A stretch of 53,493 nucleotides of DNA from SZUA-370 sp034003955 (GCA_034003955.1 JAVEXO010000016.1:1-53493), one strand, 5' to 3'. Counted from the stretch's first letter, positions 33,918 through 43,541 are shown. The notes: generated by a model not told the origin, from the sequence alone. Numbers and translations: made by a program.

Positions 33918-34832
33918 ATGGGTGACCTCGATTCGGTTCAACTCGCGCGGCTCGTAGATGGTGAGAATCCCGTCGCGGTAATAGCCGAGGCGGAGAGAAT
34001 TTTTAAATTCTGGTTCGGTGATGACGATTGGAATCCTGTAGGAAAGGCCGCCGCCGATATACTGGAACTCTTTGCCGGGCGATTCACCGACTACCGAGCC
34101 TGTGACACCGATTATCATGACTTGCGTCATACCATGGCTGTACTCCTGGCTACCGCCAGGATATCAGATGGTCTTTTTATAGAGAAAGGCCCATGCTCTG
34201 TGGCCTTGGTACGTAATCTTTACATCGCCGCTCTCTGTCATGACACTGGTTATATTAGAACCATCGAGGAAGAGGGCGGTACCGGCGCACGGTTTACAGC
34301 GGTACACGTCAGCCGTTCTGCCATGTTTGCCAAGGCCCATCGCGAGCGATGGGACATCAGTGAAGCAGACGCCAAGTGCGTAGCCAGAATAATACTGGCT
34401 ACGGGGCTCAAGGGCGAGTATGGCGAGCAGGCCTGGGCCGACGCAGATGAGCGCCAAGGGGGAGCCATCCTTGCCAGCGCCGACTTGGTCGGTCAGATGG
34501 CCGACCGTGCATACCTTGAAAAGTTATTGTTCCTCTATTACGAGTTCAAGGAAGCGGGTTTCTCGGGTTATGAAACCGAGTTTGACATGCTACGAAATAC
34601 CATGGGCTTCTACGAGATGACGATCGATCGCCTCGATGGTGACCTTGGTGGTATCAGGGTAGCCGCACGCAGGCATTTTGCCGAGCGATGGAATCTAGAC
34701 AGAGACCTGTACGCCGAGTCTATGGCGCGACAGATTGACTACCTGCGGGGTATCCTCGACGACGCCTCTACAAACTTCCGCAAGAAATTAAAGCGTATAG
34801 ATCTGGAACTTTCCCAGCCCAAGATGGCATAG
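33918..34832 (+). CDS. HD-domain phosphohydrolase-like protein
   Basis: A 304-residue cytoplasmic protein. The central region has the HD metal-site spacing: YHDLRHTMAVLLATARI (first His pair), then AALCHDTGYI (His-Asp) about 35 residues later, and HVSRSAMFAKAHRERWDIS with further His. ASADLVGQMADRAYLEKL supplies the final Asp expected of HD/PDEase proteins. This family hydrolyses phosphomonoesters, nucleotides or cyclic nucleotides; the exact substrate cannot be told. There is no sensory or membrane domain. It ends one base before the stop codon of the opposing tldE gene. Confidence 0.82.
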   Translation: MGDLDSVQLARLVDGENPVAVIAEAERIFKFWFGDDDWNPVGKAAADILELFAGRFTDYRACDTDYHDLRHTMAVLLATARISDGLFIEKGPCSVALVRNLYIAALCHDTGYIRTIEEEGGTGARFTAVHVSRSAMFAKAHRERWDISEADAKCVARIILATGLKGEYGEQAWADADERQGGAILASADLVGQMADRAYLEKLLFLYYEFKEAGFSGYETEFDMLRNTMGFYEMTIDRLDGDLGGIRVAARRHFAERWNLDRDLYAESMARQIDYLRGILDDASTNFRKKLKRIDLELSQPKMA

Positions 34833-34833
34833 C

Positions 34834-36138
34834 CTACTTGCCCGATACGCTCACGCCTCCCGAAAGCAGGTAAGGCAGGATGGCCGATCCATAGTCGACA
34901 CTCTCTACCGATATAGCGCGCGTCGCCTCGAAGAGAGAGCCGATGTTACCGGCTATCATCGTCTCTCCAATGGGCCGTATTATCTTGCCGTTCTCTATCA
35001 GATATGAATTTTTGGCAACACCCGAGAAATCGCCGTTGTCTGATGGATTGCCACCCGAGAAGCGGGCTAGCAGGACCCCTTTCTTGACGTCACGCACCAT
35101 GTCGTCCAGGGCTGTCTTCCCGCTCTCGACAATGATCGCTCCACCGCCCGATGGACAGCGCGGCTTTCCCGACTTGTTGGAGCCATAGAGACCAAGTGTA
35201 AAGTTTCTTAGAATGCCTTCTTGTATGATATGGCAGTTCTCTGCCTTAAAACCGTCCCCGGTATAGGGCCCCGCCGCCTCGATGGCCGGACCCTGGGGTT
35301 CTGAGCGCACGGTAAGCAGAGGAGAGACGACCGAAGTACCGAGTCTGTCCTTCCACGGTGAGTTGCCTGTTATGAGGGGATAGTCGCCCAGGTAAATGTC
35401 GTCTATGTATGATATGAAGTCACCAAGGCAATCGGGGGTTAGTATGACGTCTCCGGTAAACGAACCAGGTACCGTGCCTACACGCGTCTGTTCTGCCGAT
35501 TGCCTCATCAGTTGGTCAATCGTGCCCCATGCTCGCAGTTCCTTATCGAGTGAGCGATGAGCCGCTCCTGAGTAGTTGAAGCTGGATGTATCGAGCCCAT
35601 TCTTGCTTGAAAACATGGCGAAGAAGCTGTAGATGCCTGAATGGTTCTCGAATTCGGCACCATTTGAATTGGTATAGAAGGATTCCCCCCTGCCAAAGTC
35701 GAGTATGCTCTGTTCAAGGTTGGTAGATGGGTAGGTGGAACGAGTGTAGTCTATAAACTCCCGCAGTCTATCGTACATCTTGGCACTGTCAGGCATTTCT
35801 GGGCCGTTGCTAAAACGCTCAAGCGTCCTCTGTGGGGATATGTCATTGGCCGCGTCGGGTTCACTCGAACGGGCCATCGCTATGGCGTTGGCGGCTGCCT
35901 CGGCTATCGTCGTATCATCGTATCTGTTTATTGATACAGAGCCCTTGCGGCCGCCAACCTGGGCAGTAAGGCCTATTGATACGTTGACGGTAGTGCGGTA
36001 CAGGCTCATCCGTCCGGCGTCTACGTTGAGTTCGCTCTTCTCTCCGCGTGAAAAGGAAGCCTGAGACTTATCGGCTCCAGCGACCTTCATGGCCTCCACG
36101 GCCTTGCGGGTTATATCGATTCCGTTGAATTCCTTCAT
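34834..36138 (-). CDS. pmbA: TldE/PmbA subunit of the TldD/TldE metalloprotease
   Basis: A 434-residue non-catalytic partner of TldD. The start ATG at 36138 overlaps the last base of the tldD stop (TGATG) and has GGAGGA upstream. The family's C-terminal segments are present: GFKAENCHIIQEGILRNFTL, then ARFSGGNPSDNGDFSGVAKN with YLIENGKIIRPIGETMIAGN. It lacks HExxxH as expected. The TldD/E heterodimer degrades or matures small peptides in the cytoplasm, for instance leader removal from microcins and CcdA turnover. No precursor peptide gene is visible nearby. Confidence 0.93.
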   Translation of the reverse strand: MKEFNGIDITRKAVEAMKVAGADKSQASFSRGEKSELNVDAGRMSLYRTTVNVSIGLTAQVGGRKGSVSINRYDDTTIAEAAANAIAMARSSEPDAANDISPQRTLERFSNGPEMPDSAKMYDRLREFIDYTRSTYPSTNLEQSILDFGRGESFYTNSNGAEFENHSGIYSFFAMFSSKNGLDTSSFNYSGAAHRSLDKELRAWGTIDQLMRQSAEQTRVGTVPGSFTGDVILTPDCLGDFISYIDDIYLGDYPLITGNSPWKDRLGTSVVSPLLTVRSEPQGPAIEAAGPYTGDGFKAENCHIIQEGILRNFTLGLYGSNKSGKPRCPSGGGAIIVESGKTALDDMVRDVKKGVLLARFSGGNPSDNGDFSGVAKNSYLIENGKIIRPIGETMIAGNIGSLFEATRAISVESVDYGSAILPYLLSGGVSVSGK

Positions 36139-37529
36139 CACGCTCGTCCTCCGACGTTGATGCGGCAGCGGACGGCCGGGCCGCCCATGCCAACAGGTAT
36201 GGATTGCTTCTTGCCACACATGCCAGCGCATGACCAGCTCATGTCGTCTGACACGGCCGTTATTGTCTTGAGCATGTCGAATGCCACGCCAGATATCGTG
36301 GTATCACGCAGAGCCTCGCCTATCTTGCCGCCCTTTATCTCGAAACCCATGACGACGCCAAACATAAACTCGCTGGATGAATCAGCCTGGCCGTTAGAGG
36401 ATCTAAGGAAATAGTACCCGTTGTCTACGGAGGATATCATGTCCTGGAGCTTGGAGCTTCCCGGTAGAATGGCCGTGTTTCTCATGCGTATCAATGGTTC
36501 GTCGTAGAAGCCGTAGGCCCGCGCATTGCCCGTAGGCTCTACGCCAAAGTGGGCCGCCGATTCCTTGTTGTGCATGTATGAGCGTAGGACACCCTTGTCT
36601 ATGAGCACGGCATCGCGGGCGTCGACACCCTCGTCGTCGGTCCATAGAGGCACAGGACACGTCTGCCCAAGGGCAGTATTGGCAAAGTCTACCAGTGTTA
36701 CCAGGGGGCTTGCCACCTGTTTGTCCATGGCGTCGGCGGCCACCGAGCCACCGAGTACGCCATCCGCCTCGACGGTGTGGCCTATGGCTTCGTGGGCAAG
36801 TATGCCTGCCAGATCAGAATCTAGTACGACGTCATGGGTACCCGTCCTGGCATAGACACCCTTTGATTTTCTAGCGAGGTTATCGGCCAATAAGTCTATG
36901 TTTGCAAAGAGGTCTCTTGGGTCATCGAAGACGTCCTCGAACTGGCCGCGCCCACCGTATACCTCATAGAGGTCTACCGGTACGCCTTCTGCATCCACGG
37001 TTAGGGACACCATCAGTATTGACCGTGGAATGAGTGAATAGGCCTCGGCTCCGTCGGCCGTCAGCAGCGTCTTCTCCATGTCTAGACAGGAGAGGCTTAC
37101 AGACCTCGACGAGAGGCCGGGGTAGTGCTTGAGGCAGTATGAATCTATGGCCCTTATAAAATCTATGAGCTCTTTCTGGCTCTTGCGCGGCTTTGTGGTG
37201 CCAAGATCCATGTGCGCCCGGCCTGGTCGTGACGGCAGAGGTCCGTGTGTCAGGGCTCCCGCCGTTTCTCTGTCCCCGAGGAAGCGGGCATTGGCTACGG
37301 CCTTGTCGACCATTGAGCTAATCGAGGCATCGGCAAGTTCGGGAGACGAGGCGAAGCCCCACACGCCATTTTTGAAGGCCCTGGCCGAGGCGCCAGACTG
37401 TGCCCCTCTGGCATTGCCAACAACATCACCGTTGAGGAGGCTGATGCGCAGGGTCCTGTTCTCCTGTATTCTTAGCTCTGTATATTCCTTGAATCCAGAA
37501 GCATGCTTAGCTATAGTGTTGTATTTCAT
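36138..37529 (-). CDS. tldD: TldD zinc metalloprotease subunit
   Basis: A 463-residue catalytic subunit. The start is ATG 37529 with GGGAGGA upstream; open sequence back to 37619 is rejected. The zinc motif HEAIGH is found in LAGILAHEAIGHTVEADGV near residue 240, matching the HExxxH of TldD. Further family features are GSKLQDMISSVDNGYYFLRS, and CAGMCGKKQSIPVGMGGPAVR at the C-terminus with the Cys ligand. It is followed by pmbA with a one-base overlap and is divergent from the methyltransferase gene at 37675. Confidence 0.94.
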   Translation of the reverse strand: MKYNTIAKHASGFKEYTELRIQENRTLRISLLNGDVVGNARGAQSGASARAFKNGVWGFASSPELADASISSMVDKAVANARFLGDRETAGALTHGPLPSRPGRAHMDLGTTKPRKSQKELIDFIRAIDSYCLKHYPGLSSRSVSLSCLDMEKTLLTADGAEAYSLIPRSILMVSLTVDAEGVPVDLYEVYGGRGQFEDVFDDPRDLFANIDLLADNLARKSKGVYARTGTHDVVLDSDLAGILAHEAIGHTVEADGVLGGSVAADAMDKQVASPLVTLVDFANTALGQTCPVPLWTDDEGVDARDAVLIDKGVLRSYMHNKESAAHFGVEPTGNARAYGFYDEPLIRMRNTAILPGSSKLQDMISSVDNGYYFLRSSNGQADSSSEFMFGVVMGFEIKGGKIGEALRDTTISGVAFDMLKTITAVSDDMSWSCAGMCGKKQSIPVGMGGPAVRCRINVGGRA

Positions 37530-37674
37530 GAGTCCTCCCCAGCTGCCTATGAGCGCCATGCAGCACTGCCTTAGACGGCATAGAGTATCAAACATACAGT
37601 GATGCGTGTCACTGGGCAAGTCCAGATATGCTTGCCGTGCAGGAATAGGCCCGAATAGGGTATACTCCTGTGCA

Positions 37675-38472
37675 ATGATCGATCCACGTGACCCCCTATC
37701 GGCATTCGCCGGCCTTCGTGATCGCGACTACGCCCGCTCAGATCTGATGGTCTGCGAGGGCCGCATCGTCATAGAGAAGGCCCTGGCCTGTGGCGTGAGG
37801 CTACGCTCCATGCTCTGCGTGCAGGCAGACGAGGAAGAATGGCAGGCCATTTCGGCCGGTACCTTCTCCGTGTTCACCATGAGCAGAGCCCAGATGGCCG
37901 AGCTCCTTGGCTTCTCCTTTCATCGCGGTACCCTGGCCTTAGCCGACAGACCGGTGACGCCAGAGCCTGATGCCATAGCCCCTGGACCGGCCTTGGCCTT
38001 GTGGAATGTCACCGACCCCGATAACCTCGGTGCTCTGATACGGAGCGCCGTAGCCCTCGGTGCGAGCCGAGTCTATATGGGCCCGGGCTGCGCCGACCCC
38101 TACGGTCGCAAGGCGCTACGAGCCTCCATGGCCTGTGCCCTTGGCCTTCCCTTAGTGCCTGTTTCCAGCATCGATGAGCTTAGAACCTCCTATGTCGGTC
38201 TGGATGGCAGGGGCAAGGATAATCTAGTCGTGGCCGCCGCCTTGGTGCCTGGCGCCTTAGATCCCCGTAGTCTAGTCGCGGCGGCAGCCGGCAGATCTAT
38301 AACCCTGATCCTTGGAAACGAAGGATGGGGCCTACCCGATGATCTTGTATCGTCATGCGATGAACGCGTCATCGTGCCCATGTCAGACAGGGTGGATTCA
38401 CTCAATGTCGGCGCCGCTGGAGCCATTCTTATGTGGGAACTGTTTGGCGCTGCTGCCAGGTTTGACTTTTAA
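37675..38472 (+). CDS. SpoU/TrmH-type RNA 2'-O-methyltransferase
   Basis: A 265-residue SPOUT methyltransferase that adds a methyl group to a ribose in tRNA or rRNA using S-adenosylmethionine. The three knot motifs are clear: TDPDNLGALIRSAVALGAS, then ILGNEGWGLPDD, then DSLNVGAAGAILMWEL. An N-terminal substrate-binding domain of about 95 residues (YARSDLMVCEGRIVIEKAL) resembles the RlmB/TsnR class. TATACT at 37661-37666 ends only 8 bp before the ATG, so the message may start at or very near the start codon. It leads the run carD-ispD-ispF. Confidence 0.88.
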   Translation: MIDPRDPLSAFAGLRDRDYARSDLMVCEGRIVIEKALACGVRLRSMLCVQADEEEWQAISAGTFSVFTMSRAQMAELLGFSFHRGTLALADRPVTPEPDAIAPGPALALWNVTDPDNLGALIRSAVALGASRVYMGPGCADPYGRKALRASMACALGLPLVPVSSIDELRTSYVGLDGRGKDNLVVAAALVPGALDPRSLVAAAAGRSITLILGNEGWGLPDDLVSSCDERVIVPMSDRVDSLNVGAAGAILMWELFGAAARFDF

Positions 38473-38500
38473 AGCCTGACAGAGTAGACTCAGAGGCTGT

Positions 38501-39001
38501 ATGAGTATGCCCCAAGCCACAGAATTCGGCGTAGATCAGCGTATTGTCTATCCTAGTCAAGGCGTAGGCCGGATCGTAGAGATCCAGGAAAAGCGTTTCA
38601 AGGAAGACAGCGTTCTCTACTACATCATCTATTTAGAGTTCTCCGATATGACCGTCATGGTACCGGTGGACAAGGCTCGCGAACTTGGTATACGGCCCAT
38701 AGTGCCTACGGCCGAGGCGGAGCGAGCCTTGGAGTTCATCTCGGAGGAGTATGCTCCTATTCCTACAGACTGGAAGTTACGATACCAGATGAATCTTGAT
38801 CTCCTTAAAAAGGGCTCGGTGATGGATATAGCAAGCGTGGTACGCTCGCTCTATCATCGTTCCAAGATAAAGGAGTTGCCGATACTGGAGCGCAAGTTAT
38901 ACGATTCTGCCCTCAACCTGTTGCAGGACGAGGTTTCATTCTCGCTGGACAAGTCAAAGGACGAGATTGCAGACCTTATTCGCGCCCGGCTAGAAACCTA
39001 G
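38501..39001 (+). CDS. CarD family transcriptional regulator
   Basis: A 166-residue protein that binds the RNA polymerase beta subunit and stabilises open promoter complexes. The N-terminal Tudor-like interaction domain reads FGVDQRIVYPSQGVGRIVEI and continues with YLEFSDMTVMVPVDKARELGI. The C-terminal helical DNA-binding domain includes DIASVVRSLYHRSKIKELPI and LERKLYDSALNLLQDEVSF. It is 28 bp after the methyltransferase gene and 4 bp before ispD; this carD-ispD-ispF neighbourhood is common in spirochaetes. Confidence 0.93.
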   Translation: MSMPQATEFGVDQRIVYPSQGVGRIVEIQEKRFKEDSVLYYIIYLEFSDMTVMVPVDKARELGIRPIVPTAEAERALEFISEEYAPIPTDWKLRYQMNLDLLKKGSVMDIASVVRSLYHRSKIKELPILERKLYDSALNLLQDEVSFSLDKSKDEIADLIRARLET

Positions 39002-39005
39002 GCTC

Positions 39006-39671
39006 ATGCGCTTCGCGGTGGTCATAGCGGCCGCCGGGAAGAGCGTCCGCTTCGGCGGCGTCAAGAAGGAATACAGGCTTCTGGACGGCTCCCCGGTATT
39101 GTCATATTCGATACGAACATTTCTCGGTATACCAGATTGCGCCGCGGTCATGGTCGTCGTACCAGCCGATGGTGAACGCGAGGCACGCGAAGTCCTGGGT
39201 GACGCCTTGCTGACACGTGCAGGCCCGAGGCTCATGTTTGTAGAGGGTGGGGTAGAACGAGCAGACAGCGTTAAGGCGGGTTTGCTTGCGCTTCGCGGTG
39301 TCGATCCTGAATACGTACTCGTGCACGACGCCGCTCGCCCCAGGGTAAGCCTCGCGTTGATACAACGTGTCTTGGCAGAATCGTTCCGCTCCGGTGCCTG
39401 TGTGCCCGGCCTCCCGCTTTCGGACACGGTCAAACGTGTTGATGCAGACGGAACAATACGCGAACACCTCGACCGAGCCTCATTGCGCTCGGTACAGACT
39501 CCTCAAGGCTTTCAATACAGGGGTCTTTTATCGGCCTATCTGTCTGCTGGTTCACAAGCCGCCTCGTCTACCGATGATGCCCAGATATGGGCCAAGGCGG
39601 GAGGAACGGTTGTCGTCATAGACGGTGACAGGGAAAACACCAAGATTACTTTTCCAGAGGATCTGCCTTGA
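39006..39671 (+). CDS. ispD: 2-C-methyl-D-erythritol 4-phosphate cytidylyltransferase
   Basis: A 221-residue enzyme of the MEP isoprenoid pathway, joining MEP with CTP. The N-terminal nucleotide-binding loop is IAAAGKSVRFGGVKKEY, and later VLVHDAARPRV, RSVQTPQGFQ and SSTDDAQIWAKAGG are all standard IspD motifs. It overlaps ispF by 4 bp (TTGA), so the two are translated together. Confidence 0.96.
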   Translation: MRFAVVIAAAGKSVRFGGVKKEYRLLDGSPVLSYSIRTFLGIPDCAAVMVVVPADGEREAREVLGDALLTRAGPRLMFVEGGVERADSVKAGLLALRGVDPEYVLVHDAARPRVSLALIQRVLAESFRSGACVPGLPLSDTVKRVDADGTIREHLDRASLRSVQTPQGFQYRGLLSAYLSAGSQAASSTDDAQIWAKAGGTVVVIDGDRENTKITFPEDLP

Positions 39672-40162
39672 ACATACGCATGGGCCAGGGTTGGGACATA
39701 CACAGACTGGTTTCTGGCCGGCCCCTGATTCTGGGCGGCGTAGAGATTCCTTCCGAGCTGGGTGAATTGGGCCACTCGGACGGCGACGTCCTCTACCACG
39801 CCATCATAGACGCCATGCTCGGCGCCATAGCAGCGGGAGACATTGGGCGGCATTTCCCTCCATCGGACAGCCGCTGGAAGGATGTATCGTCCAGGGATCT
39901 CCTGGACAAGACCGTCGTCATACTTTCAGATGCCGGCTGGCGCGTTTCGGGGCTTGATTCTACCGTAATACTGGAGCGACCAAGGCTGGCCCCTCTTGTA
40001 GATGATATACGATCATCGATAGCCGAGGCCCTGGGCCTGCCCATCGGAGACGTCTCCGTCAAGGCAAAGACCCATGAGGGGCTTGGCCCCGTAGGCCGCC
40101 AGGAAGCCATCGAGGCTCAGGCTCTGGTGGTTTTAGAGCCCCTGGATCTTCCTGGCTCATAG
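39668..40162 (+). CDS. ispF: 2-C-methyl-D-erythritol 2,4-cyclodiphosphate synthase
   Basis: A 164-residue trimeric zinc enzyme, the fifth step of the MEP pathway. Zinc and substrate ligands are in MGQGWDIHRLV (Asp-x-His) and LGHSDGDVLYHAI (His); VKAKTHEGLGPVG is the C-terminal CDP-binding motif. Translation probably begins at TTG 39668, overlapping the ispD stop, although ATG 39680 is also possible. IspE, the intervening enzyme, is not in the window. Its 3' end overlaps the opposing glycosidase gene by 6 bp. Confidence 0.96.
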   Translation: MNIRMGQGWDIHRLVSGRPLILGGVEIPSELGELGHSDGDVLYHAIIDAMLGAIAAGDIGRHFPPSDSRWKDVSSRDLLDKTVVILSDAGWRVSGLDSTVILERPRLAPLVDDIRSSIAEALGLPIGDVSVKAKTHEGLGPVGRQEAIEAQALVVLEPLDLPGS

Positions 40163-42163
40163 CTTCCTGACGGATCGTCTCAAACCCTCGAACAGGCTGG
40201 CCCAGGGAGAAGACGCCCTGTAGAAGACCGGCGGATAACCAAGGGGAGCCTCTATTGTTACTTCCCCCCCCTGGAATTCTCTCGATGTCCAGAGGTGTAC
40301 CCAGTTATCAGATGGAAGGCAGGCTATGGCCAACTCCTTGCCGGGCTTCGTTACCGGAGCTACCAGGATGTCCCGTCCATAGAGATACTGATACGATAAT
40401 TTCCTCAGTTCAGGTTCATCCTCGTAATGAAGCCAGGTATGGCGTATGGGAGGGAGTCCCTGTGATACATAACAATCCATTGTCTCGGCATGGTAGGGAG
40501 CGAGGCCTGACCAGATGGCGCTCATCCTGGCAAAGTGTGCGAGTATGGCAGGGTCAGACCAGAATTGGGCGTTTGATTCAGGACGGTTACCTTCATGTGT
40601 ACGCATGATTGGTGTAAAGGCTGCCATCTCCGCCCAACGCATGAAGAGCTCTCTTGAACGCCGTATCCATGCCACCGTCGTGTAGCCGCCAATATCGGAG
40701 TGCCAGACCCCTGAACCCGAGAAGCCGAGAGACAAGGCGGCGGGAATGACGCTGGCCAGGCCGTCAGTGACGCTCCAGTTGACCAACTGATCGCCTGCCC
40801 AGAAGGCTGGCGCATGGCTCGACGAGCCGGCCCATCCCGATCGCAGGAAGCATAGAGCCTCTCCTGACTTGCCCGCCTCCTTGATAGCCTCTGCATTGGC
40901 CTTGGCCCAGAGCACGATATACTCGTTATGAGCCAACAAGGGGTCTTTCCCGTCAAACAGGATGGCGTCTGTCGGCAGGTATTCTCCAAAATCGGCCATC
41001 CAGCCTGCCATGCCTATGCCCAGCATCTCTGTCTTGATGACAGACTTTATCCAGGCAAAGGCATCTGGGTTGAATAGATCGACCATGGCGGCAGGGAAAG
41101 ACGTAACTGTCACCAGGTAATCGCTGCCGTCTGCATGCTTGACGCAGTAGCCTGCCTTGCTGGCCTTGGCATACAGGGCACCTTCTATAGACAGGAATGG
41201 GTTTATGTATCCCAGGAAGCGTATGCCCTCGCTCCTGTATCGTGCTATGTCGTCAGGAAGCCGTGGATAGAGCTTGTTGTCGTACTTCCAGTCCCACTGC
41301 AGCTGCTTGCCAAAGCTTGTAATTCGGCTGCCACACCAATCCTGTACCCAGACGGCACCGGTCCTGACTCCTGCGGCCTTGGCTGCGTCTACCTTGCTGC
41401 GTACTTCGTCGCTACCGCCCTGGGCACCCAGCCAGAGTCCTTCCCACGTCCATGATGGCAGGCGAGGCTGACGACCCACTATGGCAGAGAGGGCTCCAAG
41501 CGTTGTAGGCGCGTCATCACAAAATCCTATTACAATCTCGTGGGGAATGGCCCAGCTGGACAGGCTTGTAACCTTTGGTCGCCTAAAATCGAACACACAG
41601 TATGCACTTGTGCTTACATGGACATAGGAGCGTTCAGTACTGATGAATGATGGCTGGCCAAAGTAGCTTGTATGCCAACTCCCACCTGCCCTTCCCCATA
41701 GGTTAGCCAGGAAGGTGATAAGATCGTGGCCGCGTCCCACGCCCTGCTCCTGTGACCATAAGGGCACGCGGCTACCTTTTAAGTCGAGCCTTGAATACTG
41801 CTCTCCGCAGCCAAAGATGCTTTCGCCCGGCGTCGCCGGTAGCCTGAAGGTACAGCGATTGAAGGCCTGATCGTACCTGGAAAAGGAAATATGCAGGGCT
41901 CCATCCGCCTCCCGTACGCTCATGCGAACGAGCCCTTCAAATTCTATGTCTATGAAGTCGTCACGGGCCGCGACCTGTTTCCAGGCCTTGGCCTTTATCC
42001 TTGAGCGTTTCTTCTGACGCATCGTGAAGCCGCCCTTATGCTGGCGGACCGCCGGTTCTGCCGAACCCATCTCGAATAGGGGAGCGCGTGTCGAATGACA
42101 GAGGGCGCGTCGCCCGTCGATCTCTATGGCGAATCCGTCTTCGGCGGCTTCAAGGCGTATCAC
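40157..42163 (-). CDS. GH31 glycosidase of the YihQ (sulfoquinovosidase) type with an altered substrate residue
   Basis: A 668-residue cytoplasmic (no signal peptide) family 31 alpha-glycosidase. It follows E. coli YihQ closely over the full length: FGCGEQYSRLDLKGSRVPLW, then SQEQGVGRG, and MRTHEGNRPESN. The catalytic nucleophile is D391 in WMADFGEYLP and the acid/base D458 in WAGDQLV. In the YihQ sulfonate-binding region QDW...R...W, Gln288 and Trp304 correspond to Q274 and W290, but Arg301 is replaced by Q287. Substrate could be a sulfoquinovoside bound differently, or another alpha-glucoside with a modified C6. It overlaps the isomerase gene by 4 bp, so both work in one pathway. Confidence 0.88.
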   Translation of the reverse strand: MIRLEAAEDGFAIEIDGRRALCHSTRAPLFEMGSAEPAVRQHKGGFTMRQKKRSRIKAKAWKQVAARDDFIDIEFEGLVRMSVREADGALHISFSRYDQAFNRCTFRLPATPGESIFGCGEQYSRLDLKGSRVPLWSQEQGVGRGHDLITFLANLWGRAGGSWHTSYFGQPSFISTERSYVHVSTSAYCVFDFRRPKVTSLSSWAIPHEIVIGFCDDAPTTLGALSAIVGRQPRLPSWTWEGLWLGAQGGSDEVRSKVDAAKAAGVRTGAVWVQDWCGSRITSFGKQLQWDWKYDNKLYPRLPDDIARYRSEGIRFLGYINPFLSIEGALYAKASKAGYCVKHADGSDYLVTVTSFPAAMVDLFNPDAFAWIKSVIKTEMLGIGMAGWMADFGEYLPTDAILFDGKDPLLAHNEYIVLWAKANAEAIKEAGKSGEALCFLRSGWAGSSSHAPAFWAGDQLVNWSVTDGLASVIPAALSLGFSGSGVWHSDIGGYTTVAWIRRSRELFMRWAEMAAFTPIMRTHEGNRPESNAQFWSDPAILAHFARMSAIWSGLAPYHAETMDCYVSQGLPPIRHTWLHYEDEPELRKLSYQYLYGRDILVAPVTKPGKELAIACLPSDNWVHLWTSREFQGGEVTIEAPLGYPPVFYRASSPWASLFEGLRRSVRKL

Positions 42164-43479
42164 TCAATGACCTCCCATCCGGCCACGCGCGCTGCGAGCC
42201 TCAGGGGCCGGAGATAATCACCATATACCACGGATGCGTGGTGGGCAATACCGTTTCTTACGACGAGGTCCAGGACGTCGGCCACGGGTTTGTCGAACCT
42301 GGCCTTCATGTAGGTGCCCTTGAGTAGCTTCTGCATTGGTATGACGCGGGCGTTCTGTATGAAGAGCCTGTAATGACCGTCGACCGAGTCTAGTCGTACT
42401 ATCGACAGATCTCCGTCCTTGAGTACGAAGTCTGCTGTTACACCCTTGCCGCCTGCAAAATAGGTGTCTAAAGAGCGTACGCAGCGTCCATCCCAGAGAT
42501 TGCATGGGGCGACGCCACAATGCCAGAACAGGGCGAAGTCTTCTTTTAGATCGACTTGAGAGAAGTCAAAGAGGAAGGGAGTCTCCGCCCCCATCGCCTG
42601 ATGAGCCAGCATCGACAAGGCACCTTCAACGTCTCCTTCACAGGCCAGTATGCGGCCTTCAGACTGCAGGAGACTCATGGCGGCGCATGGCGAGACGCCA
42701 TAACGAGCGGCGAACTCTGGCCAGCATCGTATTGCCATGGCAGAGAGCCCCTTTGTTTCCATGACATGATCGAGCTTGACGGCAAGAGCCGCCACCTTGG
42801 CAAGCTGGTCGGCGCTTATGCCTGAGACATCGAATATGGAGCGATACTGGTCCGTTCTCCTCGCGACCTCTGTCTCTGGTGCAGGAGCATTCCATATTTC
42901 GTCCAGTTCGTAGTGATCTACTATGGCACCGGTGGCGTGGTAGATGGCAGGATCCGCAACCGATAGATTGAAGAAACCGTGGGCGCGGTAGCCGGCTATG
43001 CCGACCCTTGCGTTTTTAAGGCAGGCTAGTACACGGACGGCATCCACCCAGTCTTCGTCAATAGTCGGCCCAATGGAGTAGTGATAGTTCCTGATGCCAG
43101 ACTTGTACAGGTTTGAGGCATTGAGGTTGACGCCGCATACGGAATTGAGCCGTATCTTGCCTCCATCGTAGGGTAATTCTGGCATGCCCCACAGCATGAT
43201 GGGTACGCCAGGCAGGGCCTTGGCCAATTCCAGGGCCAGATGACCAAGATGGAAGGTTCCAGAAAGGATGACGAGTCCGTCTATCCTCTCCCTTGCAAAG
43301 AGGTCGGCCGTAACCCGAGCCTCATCGGGTTCTATGACCAGATCCTCTGGCGCGACGAGCGTCACCTTATCAAGGGCTGCAAGAGCCTTTCTTGTCTCCG
43401 CCCATTGAATGCGGGCCGCTGCCACGTCGAAGGTGGTCCTGCCAAGGCAGGCTACTCCCAGTCGTATACTATGCTTCAT
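42160..43479 (-). CDS. L-fucose/L-arabinose isomerase-like protein
   Basis: A 439-residue cytoplasmic ketol isomerase-type enzyme with GGAGGA before its ATG. The N-terminal two-thirds has the FucI/AraA-like fold features (ILSGTFHLGHLALELAKAL, then MLWGMPELPYDGG). Metal-site candidates are CWPEFAARYGVSPC, GRILACEGDVEGALSML and the C-terminal GIAHHASVVYGDY, giving Glu, Glu/Asp and His ligands as in relatives. Some sulfoquinovose isomerases of the transaldolase pathway belong to this superfamily, and the 4-bp overlap with a YihQ-like glycosidase makes that, or isomerisation of another released hexose, plausible. Confidence 0.8.
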   Translation of the reverse strand: MKHSIRLGVACLGRTTFDVAAARIQWAETRKALAALDKVTLVAPEDLVIEPDEARVTADLFARERIDGLVILSGTFHLGHLALELAKALPGVPIMLWGMPELPYDGGKIRLNSVCGVNLNASNLYKSGIRNYHYSIGPTIDEDWVDAVRVLACLKNARVGIAGYRAHGFFNLSVADPAIYHATGAIVDHYELDEIWNAPAPETEVARRTDQYRSIFDVSGISADQLAKVAALAVKLDHVMETKGLSAMAIRCWPEFAARYGVSPCAAMSLLQSEGRILACEGDVEGALSMLAHQAMGAETPFLFDFSQVDLKEDFALFWHCGVAPCNLWDGRCVRSLDTYFAGGKGVTADFVLKDGDLSIVRLDSVDGHYRLFIQNARVIPMQKLLKGTYMKARFDKPVADVLDLVVRNGIAHHASVVYGDYLRPLRLAARVAGWEVIE

Positions 43480-43512
43480 ATCATCTATCCTCCATATTAC
43501 TTACCGAGTGAA

Positions 43513-43541
43513 AGTAAAGCACGGTACAGATGGCTTGTCAA
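43513..43541 (-). promoter_or_regulatory. Promoter of the isomerase-glycosidase operon
   Basis: On the minus strand a perfect TTGACA (43536-43541), a 17-bp spacer and TTTACT (43513-43518), about 34 bp upstream of the isomerase start codon. Confidence 0.65.

Noticed and set aside
34834..37529. TldD/TldE as part of a peptide natural-product cluster
   Set aside because: No precursor peptide, radical-SAM, cyclodehydratase or exporter gene is nearby; TldD/E are widespread housekeeping proteins.
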